64,000 nt of DNA, taken from Hamadaea sp013361475 (lineage in GTDB: Bacteria > Actinomycetota > Actinomycetes > Mycobacteriales > Micromonosporaceae). The stretch lies in NCBI RefSeq assembly GCF_040654195.1, contig NZ_JBFAHM010000013.1, positions 62,001 through 126,000 on the forward strand, written 5' to 3'. The notes under the pieces are model-generated. The model was given only the letters and a program-made list of their open reading frames with translations, was not told the DNA's origin and ran no database searches. The translations under genes and the position numbers were made by a program. Shown here piece by piece: positions 45,956 to 53,215 of the stretch. Numbering within the stretch: the first letter of the stretch is position 1; each line of letters opens with the position of its first letter.

Positions 45956-46043
45956 TGGGTGGCCAGCCGCCCACCTGAGCCGCTGGACCTGGGCGGCTAG
46001 CCGCCCAGCTGAGCCGCTGGACCTGGGCGGCTAGCCGCCCAGG
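45956..46043. repeat. 34-bp tandem repeat of the livF 3' end, built on stop-centred palindromes
   Basis: The units are 45956-45989, 45990-46023 and a partial one from 46024. Each contains TGGGCGGCTAGCCGCCCA or a variant. CTGGGCGGCTAGCCGCCCAG is a perfect palindrome at 45989-46008 and again (with one extra pair) at 46022-46043, whose centre is the TAG stop codon of livF. Confidence 0.9.
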
Positions 46044-46741
46044 TATGCCTTGGCGATCTCCGGGTCGTTGCGCAGCGCCCGAGCCTCACCGGCGAGCTTG
46101 ATCGTCCCGGACTCCAGGACGTACGCCCGATCGGCGACGCTCAACGCGGCCCGCGCGTTCTGCTCGACCACCAGCACCGTGGTGCCCGCCTCGCGGATCC
46201 GCTTGATGGTCGCGAAGATGACGTCCACCAGCACCGGCGCCAAGCCCATCGACGGCTCGTCGAGCAGCAGAAGCTTCGGCCGGGCCATCAGCGCCCGGGC
46301 GACGGCGAGCATCTGCTGCTCGCCGCCGGACAGGGTGCCGGCCTTCTGCGCGATCCGCTCCCGCAGCCGCGGGAACAGTTCGAGCATCCGCTCCTGGTCC
46401 TCGGCGATGCCCTCCTTGTCGTTGCGGAGGTACGCGCCCAGGTCGAGGTTCTCCGCGACGCTCATCCGGGGGAAGATCCGCCGTCCCTCGGGCGACTGCG
46501 CGAGGCCCAGCCGCACGATGTCGTGCGCCGGAATTCCCTCGATCTTGCGACCTTCGAACACGATGTGCCCCGACCGCGGCTTCAGCAGCCCGGAGATCGT
46601 CCGCAGCGTGGTGGACTTCCCCGCGCCGTTGGAGCCGATCAGGGTCACGATCTCGCCCTGCTCCACCTGGAGCGACAGGTCCTTCACGGCGGCGATGTTG
46701 CCGTAGTAGACGGAGATGCCGCTCACGTCCAGCATCGTCAC
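46031..46741 (-). CDS. livF: Branched-chain amino-acid ABC transporter ATP-binding protein LivF
   Basis: This 236-residue ATPase has Walker A GSNGAGKST, a Q-loop before LAQSPEGRRIFPRMSVAENLDLGAY (a LivF hallmark), signature LSGGEQQMLAVARAL, Walker B LLLLDEPSMGLAPV and switch region VLVVEQNARAAL. It ends in AYLGG, the standard LivF end. It is last of the liv operon and overlaps livG by 4 bp. Its stop codon lies at the centre of a perfect palindrome that is duplicated downstream. Confidence 0.95.
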   Translation of the reverse strand: MTMLDVSGISVYYGNIAAVKDLSLQVEQGEIVTLIGSNGAGKSTTLRTISGLLKPRSGHIVFEGRKIEGIPAHDIVRLGLAQSPEGRRIFPRMSVAENLDLGAYLRNDKEGIAEDQERMLELFPRLRERIAQKAGTLSGGEQQMLAVARALMARPKLLLLDEPSMGLAPVLVDVIFATIKRIREAGTTVLVVEQNARAALSVADRAYVLESGTIKLAGEARALRNDPEIAKAYLGG

Positions 46742-47574
46742 GACCCGGCCTCCTCACCGTCGTCGATGGTCACGTGGTTGTCGTTCGCCGCGCTGCCCAG
46801 GTACGCCTCGACGACCCGCGGGTTCGTGCGGACCTCCTCGGCGGTGCCCTCGGCGATCTTCTCGCCCCGGTCGAGCACGGTGATCCGTTCGGAGACCCGC
46901 ATGACGACGCTCATGTCGTGCTCGATGAGCAGCACCGACACCTTCCGCTCGTCGCGTACGCGGTGGACGAAGTCCACGAACTCGGCCGACTCACGGGGGT
47001 TCATGCCCGCCGTCGGCTCGTCGAGCAGCAGCACCCGCGGCTTGAGCGCCAACGCCCGAGCCACTTCCAGCCGCCGCTGGTCTCCATAGGACAGGTTGCG
47101 GGCGTACTCGTACGCCGACTTCCCGATGCCCACGAACTTGAGCAGATCCAGCGCGAACTCGTGCGCCTCCCGCTCCTCCCGGCGCTGCCAGGGCGCCCGG
47201 ATGACGGTGCCGAAGACGCCCGACCGCAGATGCGAGTGCATCGCGACCTTGACGTTCTCCTCCGCCGTCATCAGGTTGAACAGCCGGATGTTCTGGAACG
47301 TCCGGGCCAGGCCGAGCGACGCGATCTTGTGCGGCGCGAGGCCGGTGACATCGCGGCCGCCCAGGGCCACCTGCCCGCCGCGCTCGGCCGGATACAGTCC
47401 GGTCAGCACGTTGAAGAAGGTGGTCTTCCCGGCCCCGTTCGGGCCGATGAGGCTCACGATGCTCTGCTCGGGCACGGTGAAGCTGACCTTGTTGACGGCC
47501 ACCAGACCGCCGAAGATCACCGAGATGTCGTCGGCCTGCAGGGCCGGCGTGGTCGCCGTCGGGTTCTCGCTCAC
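46738..47574 (-). CDS. livG: Branched-chain amino-acid ABC transporter ATP-binding protein LivG
   Basis: This 278-residue ATPase has Walker A GPNGAGKTT, GLARTFQNIRLFNLMTAEENV (LivG signature), LSYGDQRRLEVARAL and Walker B LLLDEPTAGMNPRESAEF. The C-terminal region carries GEKIAEGTAEEVRTNPRVVEAYLG as in LivG. The GTG start overlaps the livM stop. It works with LivF as the ATPase pair of the transporter. Confidence 0.95.
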   Translation of the reverse strand: MSENPTATTPALQADDISVIFGGLVAVNKVSFTVPEQSIVSLIGPNGAGKTTFFNVLTGLYPAERGGQVALGGRDVTGLAPHKIASLGLARTFQNIRLFNLMTAEENVKVAMHSHLRSGVFGTVIRAPWQRREEREAHEFALDLLKFVGIGKSAYEYARNLSYGDQRRLEVARALALKPRVLLLDEPTAGMNPRESAEFVDFVHRVRDERKVSVLLIEHDMSVVMRVSERITVLDRGEKIAEGTAEEVRTNPRVVEAYLGSAANDNHVTIDDGEEAGS

Positions 47575-48839
47575 TTCACGTCTCCCGACTTGACCGTGGT
47601 CTCGTCGACCAGCTCCTGCTCCGGCTCCTCCGCCTGGGTGTCGCCGGTCTCGCCCTCATGCAGCACCAGACGCGTACGCGACTCGGGCAGGAAGCCCTCG
47701 CGGCGGAACAACATCATCAACACGAGCACGCCGCCGAAGATCAGGAAGTTGAACGACGGGAAGTCGACGTTCGTGCCGAAGGTGGAGTTGAACGAGTCGC
47801 CGATCTGCGGCAGGCCCGTCGAGTTGAACCAGGAGATGACGAGCGCGCCGAGCAGCACGCCCCAGACGTTGCCCATGCCGCCCAGCACGACCATCGCCAG
47901 CAGCGTGATCGAGACCGCGAAGGTGAACGGATCGGGCAGCATCCGGCCCAGGTGCAACGCGTACGCGACACCGCCGATGCCACCGGCGATCGCGCCGACG
48001 GCGTACGCGGCCAGCTTCGCCCGCATCAGCGGCACACCCATCGCGCTGGCCGCCAGCTCGTCCTCGCGGATCGCCAGCCAGGCGCGGCCGAGCCGGCCCT
48101 GCCGCAGACGTAGCGAGACGAAGATGATCAGAGCGGTCAGCAGCGCGAACAGGATGAACCGGCCGACGTGGTCGAAGACGTTCATCGACCCGACCGCGAC
48201 CTCGCCCTTGTTGATCCGGACGAACGTCATCGAGTCGACCGGGCCGATGCCCAAGGTGGCGTTGCTCAGGTTGAACCCGAGGCCGTCCTCGTCACCGTTA
48301 CGGAAGATCTGCGGGATGATCTCACCGAACCCGAGCGTCACCAGCGCGAGATAGTCACTGCGCAATCGCAGCGTCGGCGCGCCGATGATCACGCCGAACA
48401 AGGCGCAGACCGCCGCCGCGGCTAAGAACACCAGGACGACGTTCAGATGGATGCCGGTGGTGCTGGCCGGTCCGGCGTTGCCGAAGATGTTGAAGTTGAC
48501 CTTGCCGCCGAACCCGAAGTCTGACATCAACCAGGCGGTGGTGTAGCCGCCCAGCGCCCAGAACGCCACGTAGCCCAGGTCGAGCAGGCCGGCGTAGCCG
48601 ACCACGATGTTCAAGCCCAGGGCGCTCATCGCCCAGATGAGCGCGACGTTGATCTCACTGATCGGCAGCCAGTCCTGGACCCATTCCCGTACGCCGGGCA
48701 CCAGGAACGGCAGGATGAAGCCGTAGAAGACGACCACGACGACGGCCGCGATGGTGAACCCGAGCGGCCACCCGAGCCGGGTCCGGTCGATGCTCTGCGG
48801 TCGCTTCGGTGTGGGAACCGCGATAGTCGGCTGGCTCAT
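47571..48839 (-). CDS. livM: Branched-chain amino-acid ABC transporter permease LivM
   Basis: The protein has 422 residues and about ten membrane segments. The LivM/LivH family core shows ALGLNIVVGYAGLLDLGYVAFWALG and LRLRSDYLALVTLGFGEI, then GRAWLAIREDELAASAMGV (cytosolic coupling loop) and MVVLGGMGNVWGVLLGAL. The last 40 residues are a cytosolic, Glu/Asp-rich tail. The ATG is one base downstream of the livH stop and overlaps with livG follow, so this is one tightly coupled operon. Confidence 0.95.
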   Translation of the reverse strand: MSQPTIAVPTPKRPQSIDRTRLGWPLGFTIAAVVVVVFYGFILPFLVPGVREWVQDWLPISEINVALIWAMSALGLNIVVGYAGLLDLGYVAFWALGGYTTAWLMSDFGFGGKVNFNIFGNAGPASTTGIHLNVVLVFLAAAAVCALFGVIIGAPTLRLRSDYLALVTLGFGEIIPQIFRNGDEDGLGFNLSNATLGIGPVDSMTFVRINKGEVAVGSMNVFDHVGRFILFALLTALIIFVSLRLRQGRLGRAWLAIREDELAASAMGVPLMRAKLAAYAVGAIAGGIGGVAYALHLGRMLPDPFTFAVSITLLAMVVLGGMGNVWGVLLGALVISWFNSTGLPQIGDSFNSTFGTNVDFPSFNFLIFGGVLVLMMLFRREGFLPESRTRLVLHEGETGDTQAEEPEQELVDETTVKSGDVK

Positions 48840-48840
48840 G

Positions 48841-49905
48841 TCACACCTTCTCCCTCGTGGCCTTGCCCAGCAGACCGGCCGGCCGGAAGACCAGCATCAG
48901 GATGAGGATCGAGAAGACGACGCTCTGCGTCCACCGCTGCCCGGCACCGTATTTGACACCCTCGTTCAGACCCTGGATCAGGCCGATCAGCACACCGCCG
49001 AGCACCGCGCCGGGAAGGCTGCCGATGCCGCCGAGCACCGCGGCCGTGAACGCGATCAGGCCGAGCTGCAGACCCAGGTCGTACCGGGTCGTGGTGACCA
49101 CCTGCTCGTACATGAGCCCGGCGACGCCCGCCAGTGCGCCGCCCATGGCGAAGGTGAAGGAAATGATCCGGTTGACGTTGACGCCCATGAGCCGCGCGGC
49201 GTCGGGGTCCTGCGCGGTCGCGCGCATGGCCTTGCCCGCCCGAGTCTTGGTCACGATCCAGGTCATCAGGATGAGGACCGGGACGACGACCGCCAGCACC
49301 ACGAAGAAGCTGGTGTAGATCCGGACGCCGCCGAGGTCGATGTAGCCCTGCGGCAACACGCTCGGCTTCGACTTCTGGCCCGAGCCGTTCCACTTCAGAC
49401 CGATGAACTGCAGGATGAAGCTCATGCCGACCGCCGTGATCAGCGGCGCGAGCTTCGGAGCGTGCCGGAGCCGCCGGTATGCGAGGAACTCGATCGTCAC
49501 ATTGATCGAGGCGCAGAAGGCCGCCGCCAGCAGCAGCGTCGCCGCGAAGATCGCCCAGCCGAGCGGCCCCATCGCGACGGGCTCGTTGAACAGCGAGAAC
49601 GCCGCACCGACGATCATGGCGCTGAACAAGGTGCCCAACATGAACAAGTCGCCGTGGGCGAAGTTGATCAGCTCGATGATGCCGTACACGAGCGAGTAGC
49701 CCAGCGCGATCAGCGCGTACAGCGCGCCGTTGCTGATGCCGATGACCGAAGCGGTCATGAACTGCTGCGGATTGTCAATGAAGTTGATCGCGAGCCACGC
49801 CGCGACGGCGGCGAGGATCGTGTAGCCGGCGATTCGCTCGCCGTACGCCGAGAGGTTCAGCCGCGTACGGGGCAAGGTCCCGGCAGCTGTCGTGGACTGT
49901 GCCAT
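48841..49905 (-). CDS. livH: Branched-chain amino-acid ABC transporter permease LivH
   Basis: This 354-residue permease starts from ATG 49905 with AAGGAG close upstream. Core motifs are GISNGALYALIALGYSLVYGIIELINFAHGD (LivH hallmark) and GKAMRATAQDPDAARLMGVNVNRII (coupling loop), followed by AAVLGGIGSLPGAVLGGVLIG. An insertion between the fourth and fifth membrane segments (GLKWNGSGQKSKPSVLPQG) is extracellular. It is separated from livK by 130 bp containing a strong hairpin. Confidence 0.95.
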   Translation of the reverse strand: MAQSTTAAGTLPRTRLNLSAYGERIAGYTILAAVAAWLAINFIDNPQQFMTASVIGISNGALYALIALGYSLVYGIIELINFAHGDLFMLGTLFSAMIVGAAFSLFNEPVAMGPLGWAIFAATLLLAAAFCASINVTIEFLAYRRLRHAPKLAPLITAVGMSFILQFIGLKWNGSGQKSKPSVLPQGYIDLGGVRIYTSFFVVLAVVVPVLILMTWIVTKTRAGKAMRATAQDPDAARLMGVNVNRIISFTFAMGGALAGVAGLMYEQVVTTTRYDLGLQLGLIAFTAAVLGGIGSLPGAVLGGVLIGLIQGLNEGVKYGAGQRWTQSVVFSILILMLVFRPAGLLGKATREKV

Positions 49906-49961
49906 GGTGCTCCTTGGAAGGGCGATCGGTGTGTCCGTCGTGGACGTGCCCCTGGATGCGC

Positions 49962-50001
49962 GGAGGGAGCCGTGCGACGCCGGGCCGCAGCGGCTCCCTC
50001 C
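49962..50001. terminator. Intra-operon hairpin between livK and livH
   Basis: GGAGGGAGCCG (49962-49972) pairs exactly with CGGCTCCCTCC (49991-50001) with an 18-nt loop. It follows the livK stop (50036). In binding-protein operons such stems usually let the first gene be made in excess by partial termination or mRNA protection. Confidence 0.75.
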
Positions 50002-50035
50002 CCAGCTCATCCGTCAGGTGCCGTCACCTACCTGG

Positions 50036-51295
50036 TCAGGCGACCGGCCAGGCCTTGACGGTGGTCTCCTTGCCGCCGGTGATGGTCTGGATCGTCATGT
50101 CGATCGCGTTGACGTCGCCGGTGGCCGGGTCGATCTTGATGTCCTTGCCCAGGATCGCCGTCGAGGCCGGGACCGAAACCCCAGTGCCGCTCAGCACCTG
50201 CTCGGTGACGCCCTTACGGGTGCCGTCGGACTTCTCGATCGCCGCGAGGATCACCTGCAGCGCCTGCACGCCGTAGAGCGCGTAGGGGCTGGCCGGGTCG
50301 GCGCCGTACTTGGTCTTGTAGTCGGCCAGGAACTTGCCGGTGACCGAGGACTTCGCCAGGTCCGACAGGCCCAGACCCGGGAAGGTCTGGTACGCGCCCT
50401 CAGCCTCGGGCATCTTGTCGAACTCCGGGTAGCCGACCATGCCGTCCGGGCCGATCAGCTTGACGGTCTTGTTGTCGCCCAGGATGCGGACCTTGTCCTT
50501 GACCAGCTGGCCGCCGTTGTTGTCGAACACGCCACCGGTGAAGACGCAGTCGACGCCGTCGGTCTTGGCCTTGTTGAACAGAGCGTTGTAGTTGGTCGCC
50601 TTCGCGTCCCACGCGGCAGTGCTGATCTTGATGCCCTGCTTGGTGGCCTCGTCGGCGAACTGCTTCGCGACGCCCTTGCCGTAGGTCTCGGTGTCGTCGA
50701 GGACGAGGCAGTTCTTCACGCCCAGGTCCTTGATCGCCATCTGCGCGGCGGCCTTGCCCTGGTAGTCGTCGGTGGTGACCACACGCGCGTAGTTGCGCTT
50801 GTTGGTCGGGTACCACTTGCCCGGCTCACCGGTGTCCCAGGTCTTGGTGAGACCGGGGTTGGTGTTCGCGTGCGAGACCATCAGCATCGGGCCGCTCGGG
50901 TCCTGGTTCAGCACCGGGATCTGCAGCTGCGCACAACCGGAGTTGTACGTGCCCATGACGGCGACCTCGGAGGTGTTGGCCACGTGGTCGTTCGCGTTCT
51001 TGGTGCACTGCGCCGCGTCCCACTTGCCGGCCGCCGCGGTCGAGTCGTCGTACTTCTTGAGCGTCACCTTGTACTTGCCGGCCTTGTTGCCGACCTGCTC
51101 CAAGTAGAGCGACATCGCGTTCCAGGTCGAGTCGGAGGCGTCCTTCGACGAACCCTGGAAGGGAAGGTCCACGCCGACGACGACCTCGGTGGTGCCCGAG
51201 CCGCTTTCACCGCCGGAGCTGTCGCACGCCGTCGCCGCGACCGCGGTGGCGGCTGCGGCGGCAAGCACGGTGAGTGCCTTGATGCGCCTGTTCAT
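50036..51295 (-). CDS. livK: Branched-chain amino-acid ABC transporter substrate-binding lipoprotein
   Basis: This 419-residue lipoprotein has lipobox AATACDSS after a short signal peptide. The Peripla_BP_6 fold is visible: VVVGVDLPFQGSS, a YDDSTAAAGKWDAAQCTKNANDHVANTSEVAVMGTYNSGCA domain edge, VLNQDPSGPMLMVSHANTNPG, and a second lobe with VDCVFTGGVFDNNGGQLVKD. The AQCTKNAND / NSGCA cysteine pair probably forms a disulfide. First gene of livKHMGF; the strong hairpin downstream explains its expected higher expression. It should bind leucine, isoleucine, valine or related compounds. Confidence 0.94.
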   Translation of the reverse strand: MNRRIKALTVLAAAAATAVAATACDSSGGESGSGTTEVVVGVDLPFQGSSKDASDSTWNAMSLYLEQVGNKAGKYKVTLKKYDDSTAAAGKWDAAQCTKNANDHVANTSEVAVMGTYNSGCAQLQIPVLNQDPSGPMLMVSHANTNPGLTKTWDTGEPGKWYPTNKRNYARVVTTDDYQGKAAAQMAIKDLGVKNCLVLDDTETYGKGVAKQFADEATKQGIKISTAAWDAKATNYNALFNKAKTDGVDCVFTGGVFDNNGGQLVKDKVRILGDNKTVKLIGPDGMVGYPEFDKMPEAEGAYQTFPGLGLSDLAKSSVTGKFLADYKTKYGADPASPYALYGVQALQVILAAIEKSDGTRKGVTEQVLSGTGVSVPASTAILGKDIKIDPATGDVNAIDMTIQTITGGKETTVKAWPVA

Positions 51296-51550
51296 CCTAT
51301 TCCTCTCGACTCCTCAACCCATGTCCGTCTCGCGGGCGACCCGCAGACGCCGGATGCCTCACACACAACAGCCAATTCCGTGGTCATGGCTGTGACGCGC
51401 GACACCGGTGGCGCGAACGTAGGTGTTCGCGAGAGGCCATGTCAAGGCTTGGGACACTCACACGCCGACATTGGCGACCAACCCGTGACCCAACGGTGGC
51501 CAACGCGATGCGATCACATGACCGAAACATGATCGACCTAATAGATGGCA
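51296..51550. promoter_or_regulatory. Upstream region of the liv operon
   Basis: No gene is present. It contains a perfect CGCGAAC/GTTCGCG inverted repeat (51412-51418 and 51425-51431, 6-nt spacer), a candidate operator, and relatively AT-rich sequence at 51500-51550. The livK promoter must lie here; I cannot place its -10 and -35 elements with confidence. Confidence 0.45.
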
Positions 51551-51581
51551 GCAAAAACCCGCAGGTCAGAGACCTGCGGGT
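51551..51581 (-). terminator. Rho-independent terminator of the PdtaR-like gene
   Basis: On the minus strand an 11-bp stem, ACCCGCAGGTC/GACCTGCGGGT (51557-51567 and 51571-51581, 3-nt loop), is followed by TTTTTGC. It lies 16 bp after the stop of the response regulator and is the clearest intrinsic terminator in the window. Confidence 0.92.
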
Positions 51582-51596
51582 GAGATATTGCGAGGG

Positions 51597-52196
51597 CTAC
51601 TCGGCGGCTTCGGCCGCCGCCTCCTCAATGATCCGCTCAGCGACTTCACGCATCGTCATCCGATGATCCATCGCCGTCCGCTGAATCCACTTGAACGACT
51701 GCGGCTCGGTCATCCCGTACTGCGTCATGAGCGCGCCCTTCGCCCGCTCGACGGCCTTCCGGGTCTCCAGCCGATCGGTCAGCCCGGCCACCTCGGCCTC
51801 CAGCGCCGCCACCTCGGCATGCCGCGACAACGCGATCTCGATCGCCGGCACCAGGTCCGACTTCTGGAACGGCTTCACCAGGTACGCCATCGCACCAGCC
51901 GCCCGCGCCCGCTCGACCAGATCCCGCTGACTGAACGCCGTCAGAATGATCACCGGGGCCAGCCGCGCGCCGGCGACCTTCTCCGCCGCCGCCAACCCGT
52001 CCATGATCGGCATCTTGATGTCGAAGATGCACAGATCGGGCTTCAGCTCCTCGGCCAGGCGTACCGCGGTCTCCCCGTCCCCGGCCTCGCCGACGACCTC
52101 GTAGCCCTCCTCGCCCAGCATCTCGGCGAGGTCGAGCCGGATGAGCGCCTCGTCCTCCGCGATCAGCACCCGCTTGCGCGCCGCGCCCTCGGTCAC
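51597..52196 (-). CDS. pdtaR: ANTAR-domain response regulator (PdtaR type)
   Basis: The protein has 199 residues from GTG 52196. The receiver domain (1-125) has acidic pocket AEDEALI, phosphoacceptor Asp in CIFDIKMPIMDG, Thr in ILTAFSQ and Lys in LVKPFQ. It is followed by a coiled linker (EVAALEAEVAGLTDRLETRK) and a C-terminal ANTAR domain (ERAKGALMTQYGMTEPQSFKWIQRTAMDHRMTMREVAERII) that binds paired RNA hairpins and prevents termination. Length and position near polA and rpsA match M. tuberculosis Rv1626. No histidine kinase gene is adjacent; the partner PdtaS-type kinase is usually encoded elsewhere. Confidence 0.92.
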   Translation of the reverse strand: MTEGAARKRVLIAEDEALIRLDLAEMLGEEGYEVVGEAGDGETAVRLAEELKPDLCIFDIKMPIMDGLAAAEKVAGARLAPVIILTAFSQRDLVERARAAGAMAYLVKPFQKSDLVPAIEIALSRHAEVAALEAEVAGLTDRLETRKAVERAKGALMTQYGMTEPQSFKWIQRTAMDHRMTMREVAERIIEEAAAEAAE

Positions 52197-52284
52197 GAAC
52201 CCAACCCCCAACAGCGAAATCCTCCAACACCCGATATCCGGGTGCGACCTCCATAAGCCTAGTGGGTACTCTAGACGGGCCAAC

Positions 52285-52361
52285 GTCCCCGTATTCCAAC
52301 TGGCAGAGAAGCGGAGCTCAAACCTCCGACAGTGTGGGTTCGAATCCCACCGGGGGCACCA
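52285..52361 (+). tRNA. tRNA with CAA anticodon and short variable loop (Leu-like, atypical)
   Basis: The cloverleaf can be drawn in full. Acceptor GTCCCCG/CGGGGGC has one T-G wobble. The D stem is TTC/GAA with AACTGG in its loop. The anticodon stem is CGGAG/CTCCG with loop CTCAAAC (anticodon CAA, 52319-52321). The variable region is only five bases (ACAGT), and the T arm GTGGG-TTCGAAT-CCCAC is perfect. Discriminator A and encoded CCA follow. CAA reads leucine TTG codons, but bacterial tRNA-Leu normally has a long variable arm, and the D stem is weak. It may be a divergent, non-canonical or decaying tRNA. Confidence 0.75.
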
Positions 52362-52374
52362 TTCGCAGGTCAGA

Positions 52375-52404
52375 CGCATTGTCGTACGTGCGTACGACAA
52401 TGCG
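52375..52404. repeat. 30-bp palindrome between the tRNA and the LAGLIDADG-type gene
   Basis: CGCATTGTCGTACG (52375-52388) and CGTACGACAATGCG (52391-52404) are exact reverse complements with a 2-bp centre. It ends 4 bp before the ATG at 52409, so it covers the ribosome-binding region. It could be an operator, a recognition or recombination site, or the tRNA transcript terminator. Confidence 0.9.
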
Positions 52405-52408
52405 GGGC

Positions 52409-53173
52409 ATGGCCAATCGGCACCCCATAGCGCGCCGACATCACGCCCGCGCGCTCTACGCAACCGGACTCGGCATCGCCTCAGTGGCTCGGATCATGGG
52501 GCTCCCCCGCCACACCGTCTGGTACTGGTGCGTAGGCAACGGTCGATTCGATCTTGGGCCAGATGCGCCGACCCCCTGTCCACGGTGCCAACGCCCGCCA
52601 CAGCCGCCGCCCGATCCCGAGTCCTACGCCTATCTGCTCGGCCTCTATCCCGGCGACGGGCATCTGACGATCACCGCGAAGACACCGGTCTTACGGATCG
52701 CGTGCGACGACAAGTACCCCGGCATCATGGCCGAGGCAGAGGCGGCGATGCTGGCGACGCTCGCTCGCAAGGTGCAGCGGGTCCGCTCCGTGGGGAGCAC
52801 CGGCATCCAGTCTTACGCCAAGCATTGGCCGTGTCTGCTTCCGCAGGCCGGCCCGGGCAAGAAGCACGACCGCCAGATCGTCCTCGAGCCGTGGCAGGAG
52901 GAGATCGTGGCCGCGCATCCGGGCCGCTTTCTGCGAGGGCTGTTCCATTCGGACGGCTGCCGGGTGGTCAACCGTGTCCACAAGGGCGGCCGCGACTACG
53001 AGTACCCGAGGTATTTCTTCAGCAACAAGTCGCCGGACATCATGCGGCTGTGCCAGGTCGCCTTGAACCGGCTCGGGGTCGAGTGGCGGATGGCGCGGCC
53101 GGATTCGTTGAGCGTCGCGCGGCGTGGCGCGGTCGAGCGGCTGGATCGCGACGTCGGCCCGAAGGACGGATAA
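52409..53173 (+). CDS. Free-standing LAGLIDADG homing-endonuclease-like protein with HTH
   Basis: This 254-residue protein begins with a helix-turn-helix (LGIASVARIMGLPRHTVWYW), then a CPRC pair (CPRCQRPP), then two LAGLIDADG-like helices: YAYLLGLYPGDGHLTI (about residue 72) and FLRGLFHSDGCRVVN (about 178). Each ends in the metal-binding acid (GDG, SDG). The body reads YAKHWPCLLPQAGPGKKHDR and EYPRYFFSNKSPDI, as in a family found singly across actinobacterial genomes, often near tRNA genes. Expected activity is cleavage of a long DNA site; a regulatory role is the alternative. It is not inside an intein or intron here. It lies between an atypical tRNA and proS. Confidence 0.8.
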   Translation: MANRHPIARRHHARALYATGLGIASVARIMGLPRHTVWYWCVGNGRFDLGPDAPTPCPRCQRPPQPPPDPESYAYLLGLYPGDGHLTITAKTPVLRIACDDKYPGIMAEAEAAMLATLARKVQRVRSVGSTGIQSYAKHWPCLLPQAGPGKKHDRQIVLEPWQEEIVAAHPGRFLRGLFHSDGCRVVNRVHKGGRDYEYPRYFFSNKSPDIMRLCQVALNRLGVEWRMARPDSLSVARRGAVERLDRDVGPKDG

Positions 53174-53215
53174 CTCGCGCGACCGGGGTGGGCGTGGCCG
53201 GTAGGCTGGGCCGCT

